A stretch of DNA of 64,000 nt from contig NC_088647.1 in assembly GCF_964019385.1 (NCBI RefSeq), positions 11,219,227 to 11,283,226 of the forward strand, read 5' to 3'. Each line of letters opens with the position of its first letter. Within the stretch, counting starts at the first letter, position 1. This document shows, one piece after another, positions 1 to 13,100 of this stretch. The position numbers and the translations under genes were made by a program. Origin of the DNA: Sycon ciliatum. Its lineage: Eukaryota > Porifera > Calcarea > Leucosolenida > Sycettidae. The notes beneath the pieces were generated by a model, which worked only from the letters and a program-made list of their open reading frames with translations, made no database searches and was not told the DNA's origin.

Positions 1-3000
1 CGAACGGGCAGAAAGGTGAGAAATTGTCGCTTTTTGACACTTTGTGTCCACGTTTCACTTTCAACGTACCTCTCTATAACAAGACCCAGCTGCAATATGA
101 GTGACCGATTTGATTTGATTTTTGGTTTTCTTGTAGGCCACTGGCACCCGCATTCAATGATGCTGAACATTTGGCACTGCTGCGAATAGTTTAGTCGCAA
201 AGTGAAGAATCACGGGCAAAAAGGCCCAAAACTTCGAGATAGGTTCTGTTCAGCTTTGAGCAGCCCTGGGCGAGTTGTTTATTGAAATGTGGCATTTTTT
301 CTGGGTACACTTCCCTATGTCCAGAAATACAACAAGATCAGAGTCGCGATGGTCAGTTTTTGAGCTTCGAACGGGCAGAAAGGTGAGAAATTGTCGCTTT
401 TTGACACTTTGTGTCCACGTTTCACTTTCAACGTACCTCTCTATAACAAGACCCAGCTGCAATATGAGTGACCGATTTGATTTGATTTTTGGTTTTCTTG
501 TAGGCCACTGGCACCCGCATTCAATGATGCTGAACATTTGGCACTGCTGCGAATAGTTTAGTCGCAAAGTGAAGAATCACGGGCAAAAAGGCCCAAAACT
601 TCGAGATAGGTTCTGTTCAGCTTTGAGCAGCCCTGGGCGAGTTGTTTATTGAAATGTGGCATTTTTTCTTGGTGCACTTCCCTATGTCCAGCTATACAAC
701 AAGATCAGGGTGGCGATGGTCAGTTCTTGAGCTTCGAACGAGCAGAAAGGTGAGAAATTGTCGCTTTTTGACCATTTGTGTCCACGTGTCACTTCAACGT
801 ACCTCTCTATAACAAGACCCAGCTGCAATATGAGTGACCGCTTTTATTTTATTTTTGGTTTGCTTGTAGGCCGCTGGCACCCGCATTCAGTGACGCGGAA
901 CATTTGGCATTGCTGCGAATAGTTTAGTCGCAAAGTGAAGAATCACGGGCAAAAAGGCCCAAAACTTCGAGATAGGTTCTGTTCAGCTTTAAGCAGCCCT
1001 GGGCGAGTTGTTTATTGAAATGTGGCATTTTTTCTTGGTAAACTTCCCTATGTCCAGAAATACAACAAGATCAGGGTGGCGATGGTCAGTTCTTGAGCTT
1101 CGAACGGGCAGAAAGGTGAGAAATTGTCGCTTTTTGACCATTTGTGTCCACGTGTCACTTTCAACGTACCTCTCTATAACAAGACCCAGCTGCAATATGA
1201 GTGACCGCTTTGATTTGATTTTTGGTTTGGTTGTAGGCCGCTGACACCCGCATTCAATGACGCTGAACATTTGGCACTGCTGCGAATAGTTTAGTCGCAA
1301 AGTGAAGAATCACGGGCAAAAAGGCCCAAAACTTCGAGATAGGTTCTGTTCAGCTTTGAGCAGCCCTGGGCGAGTTGTTTATTGAAATGTGGCATTTTTT
1401 CTTGGTGCACTTCCCTATGTCCAGTTATACAACAAGATCAGGGTGGCGATGGTCAGTTCTTGAGCTTCGAACGGGCAGAAAGGTGAGAAATTGTCGCTTT
1501 TTGACCATTTGTGTCCACGCGTCACTTTCAACGTACCTCTCTATAACAAGAGCCAGCAGCAATATGAGTGACCGCTTTGATTTGATTTTTGGTTTGCTTG
1601 TAGGCCGCTGGCACCCGCATTCAGTGACGCTGAACATTTGGCACTGCTACGAATAGTTTAGTCGAAAAGTGAAGAATCACGGGCAAAAGGCCCAAAACTT
1701 CGAGATAGGTTCTGTTCAGCTTTGAGCAACCCTGGGCGGGTTGTTTATTGACATATGGCATTTTTTCTTGGTACACTTCCCTATGTCCAGGAATACAACA
1801 AGATCAGGTTGGCGATGGTCAGTTCTTAAGCTTCGAACGGGCAGAAAGGTGAGAAATTGTCGCTTTTTGACCATTTGTGTCCACGTGTCACTTTCAACGT
1901 ACCTCTCTATAACAAGACCCAGCTGCAATATGAGTGACCGCTTTGATTTGATTTTTGGTTTGCTTGTAGGCCGCTGGCACCCGCATTCAATGATGCTGAA
2001 CATTTGGCACTGCTGCGAATAGTTTAGTCGCAAAGTGAAGAATCACGAGCAAAAAGGCCCAAAACTTCGAGATAGGTTCTGTTCAGCTTTGAGCAGCCCT
2101 GGGCGAGTTGTTTATTGAAATGTGGCATTTTTTCTGGGTACACTTCCCTATGTCCAGAAATACAACAAGATCAGAGTTGCGATGGTCAGTTTTTGAGCTT
2201 CGAACGGGCAGAAAGGTGAGAAATTTTCGCTTTTTGACACTTTGTGTCCACGTTTCACTTTCAACGTACCTCTCTATAACAAGACCCAGCTGCAATATGA
2301 GTGACCGATTTGATTTGATTTTTGGTTTTCTTGTAGGCCGCTGGCACCCGCATTCAATGATGCTGAACATTTGGCACTGCTGCGAATAGTTTAGTCGCAA
2401 AGTGAAGAATCACGGGCAAAAAGGCCCAAAACTTCGAGATAGGTTCTGTTCAGCCTTGAGCAGCCCTGGGCGAGTTGTTTATTGAAATGTGGCATTTTTT
2501 CTTGGTGCACATCCCTATGTCCAGCTATACAACAAGATCAGGGTGGCGATGGTCAGTTCTTGAGCTTCGAACGGGCAGAAAGGTGAGAAATTGTCGCTTT
2601 TTGACCATTTGTGTCCACGTGTCACTTTCAACGTACCTCTCTATAACAAGACCCAGCTGCAATATGAGTGACCGCTTTGATTTGATTTTTGGTTTGCTTG
2701 TAGGCCGCTGGCACCCGCATTCAGTGACGCTCAACATTTGGCACTGCTGCGAATAGTTTAGTCGCAAAGTGAAGAATCACGGGCAAAAAGGCCCAAAACT
2801 TCGAGATAGGTTCTGTTCAGCTTTGAGCAGCCCTGGGCGAGTTGTTTATTGAAATGTGGCATTTTTTCTTGGTGCACATCCCTATGTCCAGCTATACAAC
2901 AAGATCAGGGTGCCGATGGTCAGTTCTTGAGCTTCGAACGGGCAGAAAGGTGAGAAATTGTCGCTTTTTGACCATTTGTGTCCACGTGTCACTTTCAACG

Positions 3001-5800
3001 TACCTCTCTATAGCAAGACCCAGCTGCAATATGAGTGACCGCTTCGATTTGATTTTTAGTTTGCTTGTAGACCGCTGGCACCCGCATTCAGTGACGCTGA
3101 ACATTTGGCACTGCTGCGAATAGTTTAGTCGCAAAGTAAAGAATCACAGGCAAAAGGCCCAAAACTTCGAGATAGGTTCGGTTCAGCTTTGAGCAGCCCT
3201 GGGCGAGTTGTTTATTGAAATGTGGCATTTTTTCTTGGTGCACATCCCTATGTCCAGCTATACAACAAGATCAGGGTGGCGATGGTCAGTTCTTGAGCTT
3301 CGAACGGGCAGAAAGGTGAGAAATTGTCGCTTTTTGACCATTTATGTCCACGTGTCACTTTCAATGTACCTCTCTATAACAAGACCCAGCTGCAATATGA
3401 GTGACCGCTTCGATTTGATTTTTGGTTTGCTTGTAGGCCGCTGGCACCCGCATTCAGTGACGCTTAACATTCGGCACTGCTGCGAATAGTTTAGTCGCAA
3501 AGTGAAGAATCATGAGCAAAAGGCCCAAAACTTCGAGATAGGTTCTATTCAGCTTTGAGCAGCCCTGGGCGAGTTGTTTATTGAAATGTGGCATTTTTTC
3601 TTGGTACACTTCCCTATGTCCAGCAATACAACAAGATCAGGGTGGCGATGGTCAGTTCTTGAGCTGCGAACGGGCAGAAAGGTGAGAAATTGTCGCTTTT
3701 TGACCATTTGTGTCCACGTGTCACTTTCAACGTACCTCTCTATAACAAGACCCAGCTGCAATAGGAGTTACCGATTTGATTTGATTTTTGGTTTGCTTGT
3801 AGGCCGCTGGCACCCGCATTCAGTGACGCTGAACATTTGGCACTGCTGCGAATAGTTTAGTCGCAAAATAAAGAATCACAGGCAAAAGGCCCAAAACTTC
3901 GAGATAGGTTCGGTTCAGCTTTGAGCAGCCCTGGGCGAGTTGTTTATTGAAATGTGGCATTTTTTCTTGGTGCACATCCCTCTGTCCAGCTATACAACAA
4001 GATCAGGGTGGCGATGGTCAGTTCTTGAGCTTCGAACCGGCAGAAAGGTGAGAAATTGTCGTTTTTTGACCATTTGTGTCCACGTGTCACTTTCAACGTA
4101 CCTCTCTATAACAAGACCCAGCTGCAATATGAGTGACCGCTTCGATTTGATTTTTGGTTTGCTTGTAGGCCGCTGGCACCCGCATTCAGTGACGCTGAAC
4201 ATTTGGCACTGCTGCGAATAGTTTAGTCGCAAAGTGAAGAATCACGGGCAAAAAGGCCCAAAACTTCGAGATAGGTTCTGTTCAGCTTTGAGCAGCCCTG
4301 GGCGAGTTGTTTATTGAAATGTGGCATTTTTTCTTGGTGCACTTCTCTATGTCCAGCTATACAACAAGATCAGGGTGGCGATGGTCAGGTCTTGAGCTTC
4401 GAACGGGCAGAAAGGTGAGAAATTGTCGCTTTTTGACCATTTGTGTCCTCGTGTCACTTTCAACGTACCTCTCTATAACAAGACCCAGCTGCAATATGAG
4501 TGACCGCTTTGATTTGATTTTTGGTTTGCTTGTAGGCCGCTGGGTCCCGCATTCAGTGACGCTGAACATTTGGCATTGCTGCGAATAGTTTAGTCGCAAA
4601 GTGAAGAATCACGGGCAAAAAGGCCCAAAACTTCGAGATAGGTTCTGTTCAGCTTTGAGCAGCCCTGGGCGAGTTGTTTATTGAAATGTGGCATTTTTTC
4701 TTGGTGCACTTCCCTATGTCCAGTTATACAACAAGATCAGGGTGGCGATGGTCAGTTCTTGAGCTTCGAACGGGCAGAAAGGTGAGAAATTGTCGCTTTT
4801 TGACCATTAATTTTGTCCACGCGTCACTTTCAACGTACCTCTCTATAACAAGACCCAGCAGCAATATGAGTGACCGCTTTGATTTGATTTTTGGTTTGCT
4901 TGTAGGCCGCTGGCACCCGCATTCAGTGACGCTGAACATTTGGCAATGCTGCGAATAGTTTAGTCGCAAAGTGAAGAATCACGGGCAAAAAGGCCCAAAA
5001 CTTCGAGATAGGTTCTGTTCAGCTTTGAGCAGCCCTGGGCGAGTTGTTTTTTGAAATGTGGCATTTTTTCTGGGTACACTTCCCTATGTCCAGAAATACA
5101 ACAAGATCAGAGTGGCGATGGTCAGTTTTTGAGCTTCGAACGGGCAGAAAGGTGAGAAATTGTCGCTTTTTGACACTTTGTGTCCACGTTTCACTTTCAA
5201 CGTACCTCTCTATAACAAGACCCAGCTGCAATATGAGTGACCGCTTTGATTTGATTTTTGGTTTGCTTGTAGGCCGCTGGCACCCGCATTCAGTGACGCT
5301 GAACATTTGGCACTGCTGCGAATAGTTTAGTCGCAAAGTGAAGAATCACGGGCAAAAAGGCCCAAAACTTCGAGATAGGTTCTGTTCAGCTTTGAGCAGC
5401 CCTGGGCGAGTTGTTTATTGAAATGTGGCATTTTTTCTTGGTGCACTTCCCTATGTCCAGTTATACAACAAGATCAGGGTGGCGATGGTCAGTTCTTGAG
5501 CTTCGAACGGGCAGAAAGGTGAGAAATTGTCGCTTTTTGACCATTTGTGTCCACGCGTCACTTTCAACGTACCTCTCTATAACAAGAGCCAGCAGCAATA
5601 TGAGTGACCGCTTTGATTTGATTTTTGGTTTGCTTGTAGGCCGCTGGCACCCGCATTCAGTGACGCTGAACATTTGGCAATGCTGCGAATAGTTTAGTCG
5701 CAAAGTGAAGAATCACGGGCAAAAAGGCCCAAAACTTCGAGATAGGTTCTGTTCAGCTTTGAGCAGCCCTGGGCGAGTTGGTTATTGAAATGTGGCATTT
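1..5800 (+). repeat. Near-identical copy of 52,043-57,842
   Basis: Every variant checked in the first 5.8 kb reappears at an offset of 52,042 bp: the CGAACGAGCAG change (737/52779), CACTTCAACG lacking three bases (791/52833), CGCTGACACC (1240/53282), GTTGACATATGG (1747/53789), GAAATTTTCGC (2220/54262), and ATTAATTTTG (4807/56849). The match ends around 5800, where copy 1 has TTTTTTCTGGGTACAC and the other has TTTTTTCTTGGTGCAC. The window start is therefore another piece of the 11.2-kb unit. Bases 1-772 also match 63,229-64,000. Confidence 0.9.
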
Positions 5801-7700
5801 TTTCTGGGTACACTTCCCTATGTCCAGAAATACAACAAGATCAGAGTGGCGATGGTCAGTTTTTGAGCTTCGAACGGGCAGAAAGGTAAGAAATTGTCGC
5901 TTTTTGACCATTTGTGTCCACGTTTCACTTTCAACGTACCTCTCTATAACAAGACCCAGCTGCAATATGAGTGACCGCTTTGATTTGATTTTTGGTTTTC
6001 TTGTAGGCCGCTGGCACCCGCATTGAATAATGCTGAACATTTGGCACTGCTGCGAATGGTTTAGTCGCAAAGTGAAGAATCACGGGCAAAAAGGCCCAAA
6101 ACTTCGAGATAGGTTCGGTTCAGCTTTGAGCAGCCCTGGGCGAGTTGTTTATTGAAATGTGGCATTTTTTCTTGGTGCACATCCCTCTGTCCAGCTATAC
6201 AACAAGATCAGGGTGGCGATGGTCAGTTCTTGAGCTTCGAACCGGCAGAAAGGTGAGAAATTGTCGTTTTTTGACCATTTGTGTCCACGTGTCACTTTCA
6301 ACGTACCTCTCTATAACAAGACCCAGCTGCAATATGAGTGACCGCTTCGATTTGATTTTTGGTTTGCTTGTAGGCCGCTGGCACCCGCATTCAGTGACGC
6401 TGAACATTTGGCACTGCTGCGAATAGTTTAGTCGCAAAGTGAAGAATCACGGGCAAAAAGGCCCAAAACTTCGAGATAGGTTCTGTTCAGCTTTGAGCAG
6501 CCCTGGGCGAGTTGTTTATTGAAATGTGGCATTTTTTCTTGGTGCACTTCTCTATGTCCAGCTATACAACAAGATCAGGGTGGCGATGGTCAGGTCTTGA
6601 GCTTCGAACGGGCAGAAAGGTGAGAAATTGTCGCTTTTTGACCATTTGTGTCCTCGTGTCACTTTCAACGTACCTCTCTATAACAAGACCCAGCTGCAAT
6701 ATGAGTGACCGCTTTGATTTGATTTTTGGTTTGCTTGTAGGCCGCTGGGTCCCGCATTCAGTGACGCTGAACATTTGGCATTGCTGCGAATAGTTTAGTC
6801 GCAAAGTGAAGAATCACGGGCAAAAAGGCCCAAAACTTCGAGATAGGTTCTGTTCAGCTTTGAGCAGCCCTGGGCGAGTTGTTTATTGAAATGTGGCATT
6901 TTTTCTTGGTGCACTTCCCTATGTCCAGTTATACAACAAGATCAGGGTGGCGATGGTCAGTTCTTGAGCTTCGAACGGGCAGAAAGGTGAGAAATTGTCG
7001 CTTTTTGACCATTAATTTTGTCCACGCGTCACTTTCAACGTACCTCTCTATAACAAGACCCAGCAGCAATATGAGTGACCGCTTTGATTTGATTTTTGGT
7101 TTGCTTGTAGGCCGCTGGCACCCGCATTCAGTGACGCTGAACATTTGGCAATGCTGCGAATAGTTTAGTCGCAAAGTGAAGAATCACGGGCAAAAAGGCC
7201 CAAAACTTCGAGATAGGTTCTGTTCAGCTTTGAGCAGCCCTGGGCGAGTTGTTTTTTGAAATGTGGCATTTTTTCTGGGTACACTTCCCTATGTCCAGAA
7301 ATACAACAAGATCAGAGTGGCGATGGTCAGTTTTTGAGCTTCGAACGGGCAGAAAGGTGAGAAATTGTCGCTTTTTGACACTTTGTGTCCACGTTTCACT
7401 TTCAACGTACCTCTCTATAACAAGACCCAGCTGCAATATGAGTGACCGCTTTGATTTGATTTTTGGTTTGCTTGTAGGCCGCTGGCACCCGCATTCAGTG
7501 ACGCTGAACATTTGGCACTGCTGCGAATAGTTTAGTCGCAAAGTGAAGAATCACGGGCAAAAAGGCCCAAAACTTCGAGATAGGTTCTGTTCAGCTTTGA
7601 GCAGCCCTGGGCGAGTTGTTTATTGAAATGTGGCATTTTTTCTTGGTGCACTTCCCTATGTCCAGCTATACAACAAGATCAGGGTGGCGATGGTCAGTTC
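3900..7700 (+). repeat. Six-monomer tandem duplication, offset 2,205 bp
   Basis: Copy 1 runs from about 3900 to 6105 and copy 2 from about 6106 to 7700. Shared private variants show the relationship: GATAGGTTCGGTTCAG at 3901/6106, CATCCCTCTGTCC at 3967/6172, GTCAGGTCTTGAG at 4385/6590, the 3-bp gain ATTAATTTTG at 4807/7012, and TTGTTTTTTGAAATG at 5044/7249. The copy at 7616 is a chimera: its first part resembles the 5411 monomer and its second part the 5778 monomer (shared GAATAATGCTG and GCGAATGG). Unequal exchange inside a monomer explains this. Confidence 0.85.
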
Positions 7701-9815
7701 TTGAGCTTCGAACGGGCAGAAAGGTGAGAAATTGTCGCTTTTTGACCATTTGTGTCCACGTTTCACTTTCAACGTACCTCTCTATAACAAGACCCAGCTG
7801 CAATATGAGTGACCGCTTTGATTTGATTTTTGGTTTTCTTGTAGGCCGCTGGCACCCGCATTGAATAATGCTGAACATTTGGCACTGCTGCGAATGGTTT
7901 AGTCGCAAAGTGAAGAATCACGGGCAAAAAGGCCCAAAACTTCGAGATAGGTTCTGTTCAGCTTTGAGCAGCCCTGGGCGAGTTGTTTATTGAAATGTGG
8001 CATTTTTTCTTGGTGCACTTCCCTATGTCCAGCTATACAACAAGATCAGGGTGGCGATGGTCAGTTCTTGAGCTTCGAACGGGCAGAAAGGTGAGAAATT
8101 GTCGCTTTTTGACCATTTGTGTCCACGTGTCACTTTCAACGTACCTCTCTATAACAAGACCCAGCTGCAATATGAGTGACCGCTTTTATTTGATTTTTGG
8201 TTTGCTTGTCGGCCGCTGGCACCCGCATTCAGTGACGCAGAACATTTGGCACTGCTACGAATAGTTTAGTCGCAAAGTGAAGAATCACGGGCAAAAGGCC
8301 CAAAACTTCGAGATAGGTTCTGTTCAGCTTTGAGCAACCCTGGGCGAGTTGTTTATTGAAATGTGGCATATTTTCTTGGTCCACATACCTATGTCCAGCT
8401 ATACAACAAGATCAGGGTGGCGATTGTCAGTTCTTGAGCTTCGAACGGGCAGAAAGGTGAGAAATTGTCGCTTTTTGACCATTTGTGTCCACGTGTCACT
8501 TTCAACGTACCTCTCTATAACAAGACCCAGCTGCAATATGAGTGACCGCTTTGATTTGATTTTTGGTTTGCTTGTAGGCCGCTGGCACCCGCATTCAGTG
8601 ACGCTGAACATTTGGCACTGCTGCGAATAGTTTAGTCGCAAAGTGAAGAATCACGGGCAAAAAGGCCCAAAACTTCGAGATAGGTTCTGTTCAGCTTTGA
8701 GCAGCCCTGGGCGAGTTGTTTATTGAAATGTGGCATTTTTTCTTGGTGCACTTCTCTATGTCCAGCTATACAACAAGATCAGGGTGGCGATGGTCAGTTC
8801 TTGAGCTTCGAACGGGCAGAAAGGTGAGAAATTGTCGCTTTTTGACCATTTGTGTCCACGTGTCACTTTCAACGTACCTCTCTATAACAAGACCCAGCAG
8901 CAATATGAGTGACCGCTTTGATTTGATTTTTGGTTTGCTTGTAGGCCGCTGGCACCCGCATTCAATGATGCTGAACATTTGGCACTGCTGCGAATAGTTT
9001 AGTCGCAAAGTGAAGAATCACGGGCAAAAAGGCCCAAAACTTCGAGATAGGTTCTGTTCAGCTTTGAGCAGCCCTGGGCGAGTTGTTTATTGAAATGTGG
9101 CATTTTTTCTTGGTGCACTTCCCTATGTCCAGCTATACAACAAGATCAGGGTGGCGATGGTCAGTTCTTGAGCTTCGAACGGGCAGAAAGGTGAGAAATT
9201 GTCGCTTTTTGACCATTTGTGTCCACGTGTCACTTTCAACGTACCTCTCTATAACAAGACCCAGCTGCAATATGAGTGACCGCTTTGATTTTATTTTTGG
9301 TTTGCTTGTAGGCCGCTGGCACCCGGATTCCCTGACACTGAACATTTGGCACTGCTACGAATAGTTTAGTCGAAAAGTGAAGAATCACGGGCAAAAGGAC
9401 CAAAACTTCGAGATAGGTTCTGTTCAGCTTTGAGCAGCCCTGGGCGAGTTGTTTATTGAAATAGTGCATTTTTTCTTGGTACACTTCCCTATGTCCAGGA
9501 ATACAACAAGATCAGGGTGGCGATGGTCAGTTCTTGAGCTTCGAACGGGCAGAAAGGTGAGAAATTGTCGCTTTTTGACCATTTGTGTCCACGTGTCACT
9601 TTCAACGTACCTCTCTATAACAAGACCCAGCAGCAATATGAGTGACCGCTTTGATTTGATTTTTGATTTGCTTGTAGGCCGCTGGCACCCGCATTCAATG
9701 ATGCTGAACATTTGGCACTGCTGCGAATAGTTTAGTCGCAAAGTGAAGAATCACGGGCAAAAAGGCCCAAAACTTCAAGATAGGTTCTGTTCAGCTTTAA
9801 GCAGCCCTGGGCGAG

Positions 9816-10182
9816 TTGTTTATTGAAATGTGGCATTTTTTCTTGGTGCACTTCCCTATGTCCAGCTATACAACAAGATCAGGGTGGCGATGGTCAGTTC
9901 TTGAGCTTCGAACGGGCAGAAAGGTGAGAAATTGTCGCTTTTTGACCATTTGTGTCCACGTGTCACTTTCAACGTACCTCTCTATAACAAGACCCAGCTG
10001 CAATATGAGTGACCGCTTTGATTTGATTTTTGGTTTGCTTGTAGGCCGCTGGCACCCGCATTCAGTGACGCTGAACATTTGGCACTGCTGCGAATAGTTT
10101 AGTCGCAAAGTGAAGAATCACGGGCAAAAAGGCCCAAAACTTCGAGATAGGTTCTGTTCAGCTTTGAGCAGCCCTGGGCGAG
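9816..10182 (+). repeat. Representative satellite monomer
   Basis: This copy has the majority base at nearly every variable site I compared, so it can serve as the reference monomer (367 bp). In order it contains: the ATTGAAATGTGGCA segment, a region ending CGAACGGGCAGAAAG, a splice-donor-like GTGAGA, a middle region with CTTTTTGACCATTTGTGTCC and CTGCAATATGAGTGACC, a T-rich stretch ending TTGTAG, then GCCGCTGGCACCCGCATT and the GCAAAAAGGCCCAAAACTTC segment. There is no internal sub-repeat, and the choice of start point is arbitrary. Confidence 0.85.
9924..10044 (+). other. Intron-like segment inside the satellite monomer (example copy)
   Basis: Seen: a 121-bp stretch begins GTGAGA after CAGAAAG and ends in a T-rich tract followed by TTGTAG and GCC. 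This fits the animal U2 donor (AG/GTGAG) and acceptor (pyrimidine-rich, then TAG/G) consensus. GAGTGACC, 20-40 bases upstream of the acceptor, could serve as a branch site. The arrangement recurs in almost every monomer. Exceptions are few: GTAAG as donor near 5887, a donor change near 14311 and 19564, and TCG in place of TAG near 8210. The sequence between this acceptor and the next donor is 246 bp, or 82 codons. Inference: the monomer may descend from an exon plus intron of a gene or element. Nothing here shows that it is transcribed or spliced. Confidence 0.45.
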
Positions 10183-13100
10183 TTGTTTATTGAAATGTGG
10201 CATTTTTTCTTGGTGCACTTCCCTATGTCCAGTTATACAACAAGATCAGGGTGGCGATGGTCAGTTCTTGAGCTTCGAACGGGCAGAAAGGTGAGAAATT
10301 GTCGCTTTTTGACCATTTGTGTCCACGCGTCACTTTCAACGTACCTCTCTATAACAAGACCCAGCAGCAATATGAGTGACCGCTTTGATTTGATTTTTGG
10401 TTTGCTTGTAGGCCGCTGGCACCCGCATTCAGTGACGCTGAACATTTGGCAATGCTGCGAATAGTTTAGTCGCAAAGTGAAGAATCACGGGCAAAAAGGC
10501 CCAAAACCTCGAGATAGGTTCTGTTCAGCTTTGAGCAGCCCTGGGCGAGTTGTTTATTGAAATGTGGCATTTTTTCTGGGTACACTTCCCTATGTCCAGA
10601 AATACAACAAGATCAGAGTGGCGATGGTCAGTTTTTGAGCTTCGAACGGGCAGAAAGGTGAGAAATTGTCGCTTTTTGACACTTTGTGTCCACGTTTCAC
10701 TTTCAACGTACCTCTCTATAACAAGACCCAGCTGCAATATGAGTGACCGCTTTGATTTTATTTTTGGTTTGCTTGTAGGCCGCTGGCACCCGCATTCAGT
10801 GACGCTGAACATTTGGCAATGCTGCGAATAGTTTAGTCGCAAAGTGAAGAATCACGGGCAAAAGGCCCAAAACTTCGAGATAGGTTCTGTTCAGCTTTGA
10901 GCAACCCTGGGCGAGTTGTTTATTGAAATGTGGCATATTTTCTTGGTCCACATACCTATGTCCAGCTATACAACAAGATCAGGGTGGCGATTGTCAGTTC
11001 TTGAGCTTCGAACGTGCAGAAAGGTGAGAAATTGTCGCTTTTTGACCATTTGTGTCCACGTGTCACTTTCAACGTACCTCTCTATAACAAGACCCAGCTG
11101 CAATATGAGTGACCGCTTTGATTTTATTTTTAGTTTGCTTGTAGGCCGCTGGCACCCGCATTCAGTGACGCTGAACATTTGGCACTGCTGCGAATAGTTT
11201 AGTCACAAAGTGAAGAATCACGGGCAAAAAGGCCCAAAACTTCGAGATAGGTTCTGTTCAGCTTTGAGCAGCCCTGGGCGAGTTGTTTATTGAAATGTGG
11301 CATTTTTTCTTGGTGCACTTCTCTATGTCCAGCTATACAACAAGATCAGGGTGGCGATGGTCAGTTCTTGAGCTTCGAACGGGCAGAAAGGTGAGAAATT
11401 GTCGCTTTTTGACCATTTGTGTCCACGTGTCACTTTCAACGTACCTCTCTATAACAAGACCCAGCTGCAATATGAGTGACCGCTTTGATTTGATTTTTGG
11501 TTTGCTTGTAGGCCGCTGGCACCCGCATTCAGTGACGCTGAACATTTGGCATTGCTGCGAATAGTTTAGTCGCAAAGTGAAGAATCACGGGCAAAAAGGC
11601 CCAAAACTTCGAGATAGGTTCTGTTCAGCTTTGAGCAGCCCTGGGCGAGTTGTTTATTGAAATGTGGCATTTTTTCTTGGTGCACTTCCCTATGTCCAGT
11701 TATACAACAAGATCAGGGTGGCGATGGTCAGTTCTGGAGCTTCGAACGGGCAGAAAGGTGAGAAATTGTCGCTTTTTGACCATTTGTGTCCACGCGTCAC
11801 TTTCAACGTACCTCTCTATAACAAGAGCCAGCAGCAATATGAGTGACCGCTTTGATTTGATTTTTGGTTTGCTTGTAGGCCGCTGGCACCCGCATTCAAT
11901 GATGCTGAACATTTGGCACTGCTGCGAATAGTTTAGTCGCAAAGTGAAGAATCACGGGCGAAAAGGCCCAAAACTTCGAGATAGGTTCTGTTCAGCTTTA
12001 AGCAGCTCTGGGCGAGTTGTTTATTGAAATGTGGCATTTTTTCTTGGTGCACTTCCCTATGTCCAGCTATCCAACAAGATCAGGGTGGCGATGGTCAGTT
12101 CTTGAGCTTCAAACGGGCAGAAAAGTGAGAAATTGTCGCTTTTTGACACTTTGTGTCCACGTGTCACTTTCAACGTACCTCTCTATAACAAGACTCAGCT
12201 GCAATATGAGTGACCGCTTTGATTTGATTTTTGGTTTGCTTGTAGGCCGCTGGCACCCGCATTCAGTGACGCTGAACATTTGGCACTGCTGCGAATAGTT
12301 TAGTCGCAAAGTGAAGAATCACGGGCAAAAAGGCCCAAAACTTCGAGATAGGTTCTGTTCAGCTTTGAGCAGCCCTGGGCGAGTTGTTTATTGAAATGTG
12401 GCATTTTTTCTTGGTGCACTTCCCTATGTCCAGCTATACAACAAGATCAGGGTGGCGATGGTCAGTTCTTGAGCTTCGAACGGGCAGAAAGGTGAGAAAT
12501 TGTCGCTTTTTGACCATTTGTGTCCACGTGTCACTTTCAACGTACCTCTCTATAACAAGACCCAGCTGCAATATGAGTGACCGCTTTGATTGGATTTTTA
12601 GTTTGCTTGTAGGCCGCTGGCACCCGCATTCAGTGACGCTGAACATTTGGCATTGCTGCGAATAGTTTAGTCGCAAAGTGAAGAATCACGGGCAAAAAGG
12701 CCCAAAACTTCGAGATAGGTTCTGTTCAGCTTTGAGCAGCCCTGGGCGAGTTGTTTATTGAAATGTGGCATTTTTTCTTGGTGCACTTCCCCATGTCCAG
12801 TTATACAACAAGATCAGGGTGGCGATGGTCAGTTCTGGAGCTTCGAACGGGCAGAAAGGTGAGAAATTGTCGCTTTTTGACCATTTGTGTCCACGCGTCA
12901 CTTTCAACGTACCTCTCTATAACAAGAGCCAGCAGCAATATGAGTGACCGCTTTGATTTGATTTTTGGTTTGCTTGTAGGCCGCTGGCACCCGCATTCAG
13001 TGACGCTGAACATTTGGCATTGCTGCGAATAGTTTAGTCGCAAAGTGAAGAATCACGGGCAAAAAGGCCCAAAACTTCGAGATAGGTTCTGTTCAGCTTT

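Noticed and set aside
250-567. Frames of 93 residues (plus) and 70-105 residues (minus) present in nearly every monomer
   Set aside because: They follow from conservation of the repeat. Both strands are open at once, the codon frame shifts between monomers because 367 is not a multiple of three, no domain is recognisable, and many copies are broken by single changes.
10144-10160. Possible CENP-B box in the monomer (TTCGAGATAGGTTCTG segment)
   Set aside because: It fits the TTCG and central A of the motif but not the CGGG half, so a centromeric binding site is not supported.
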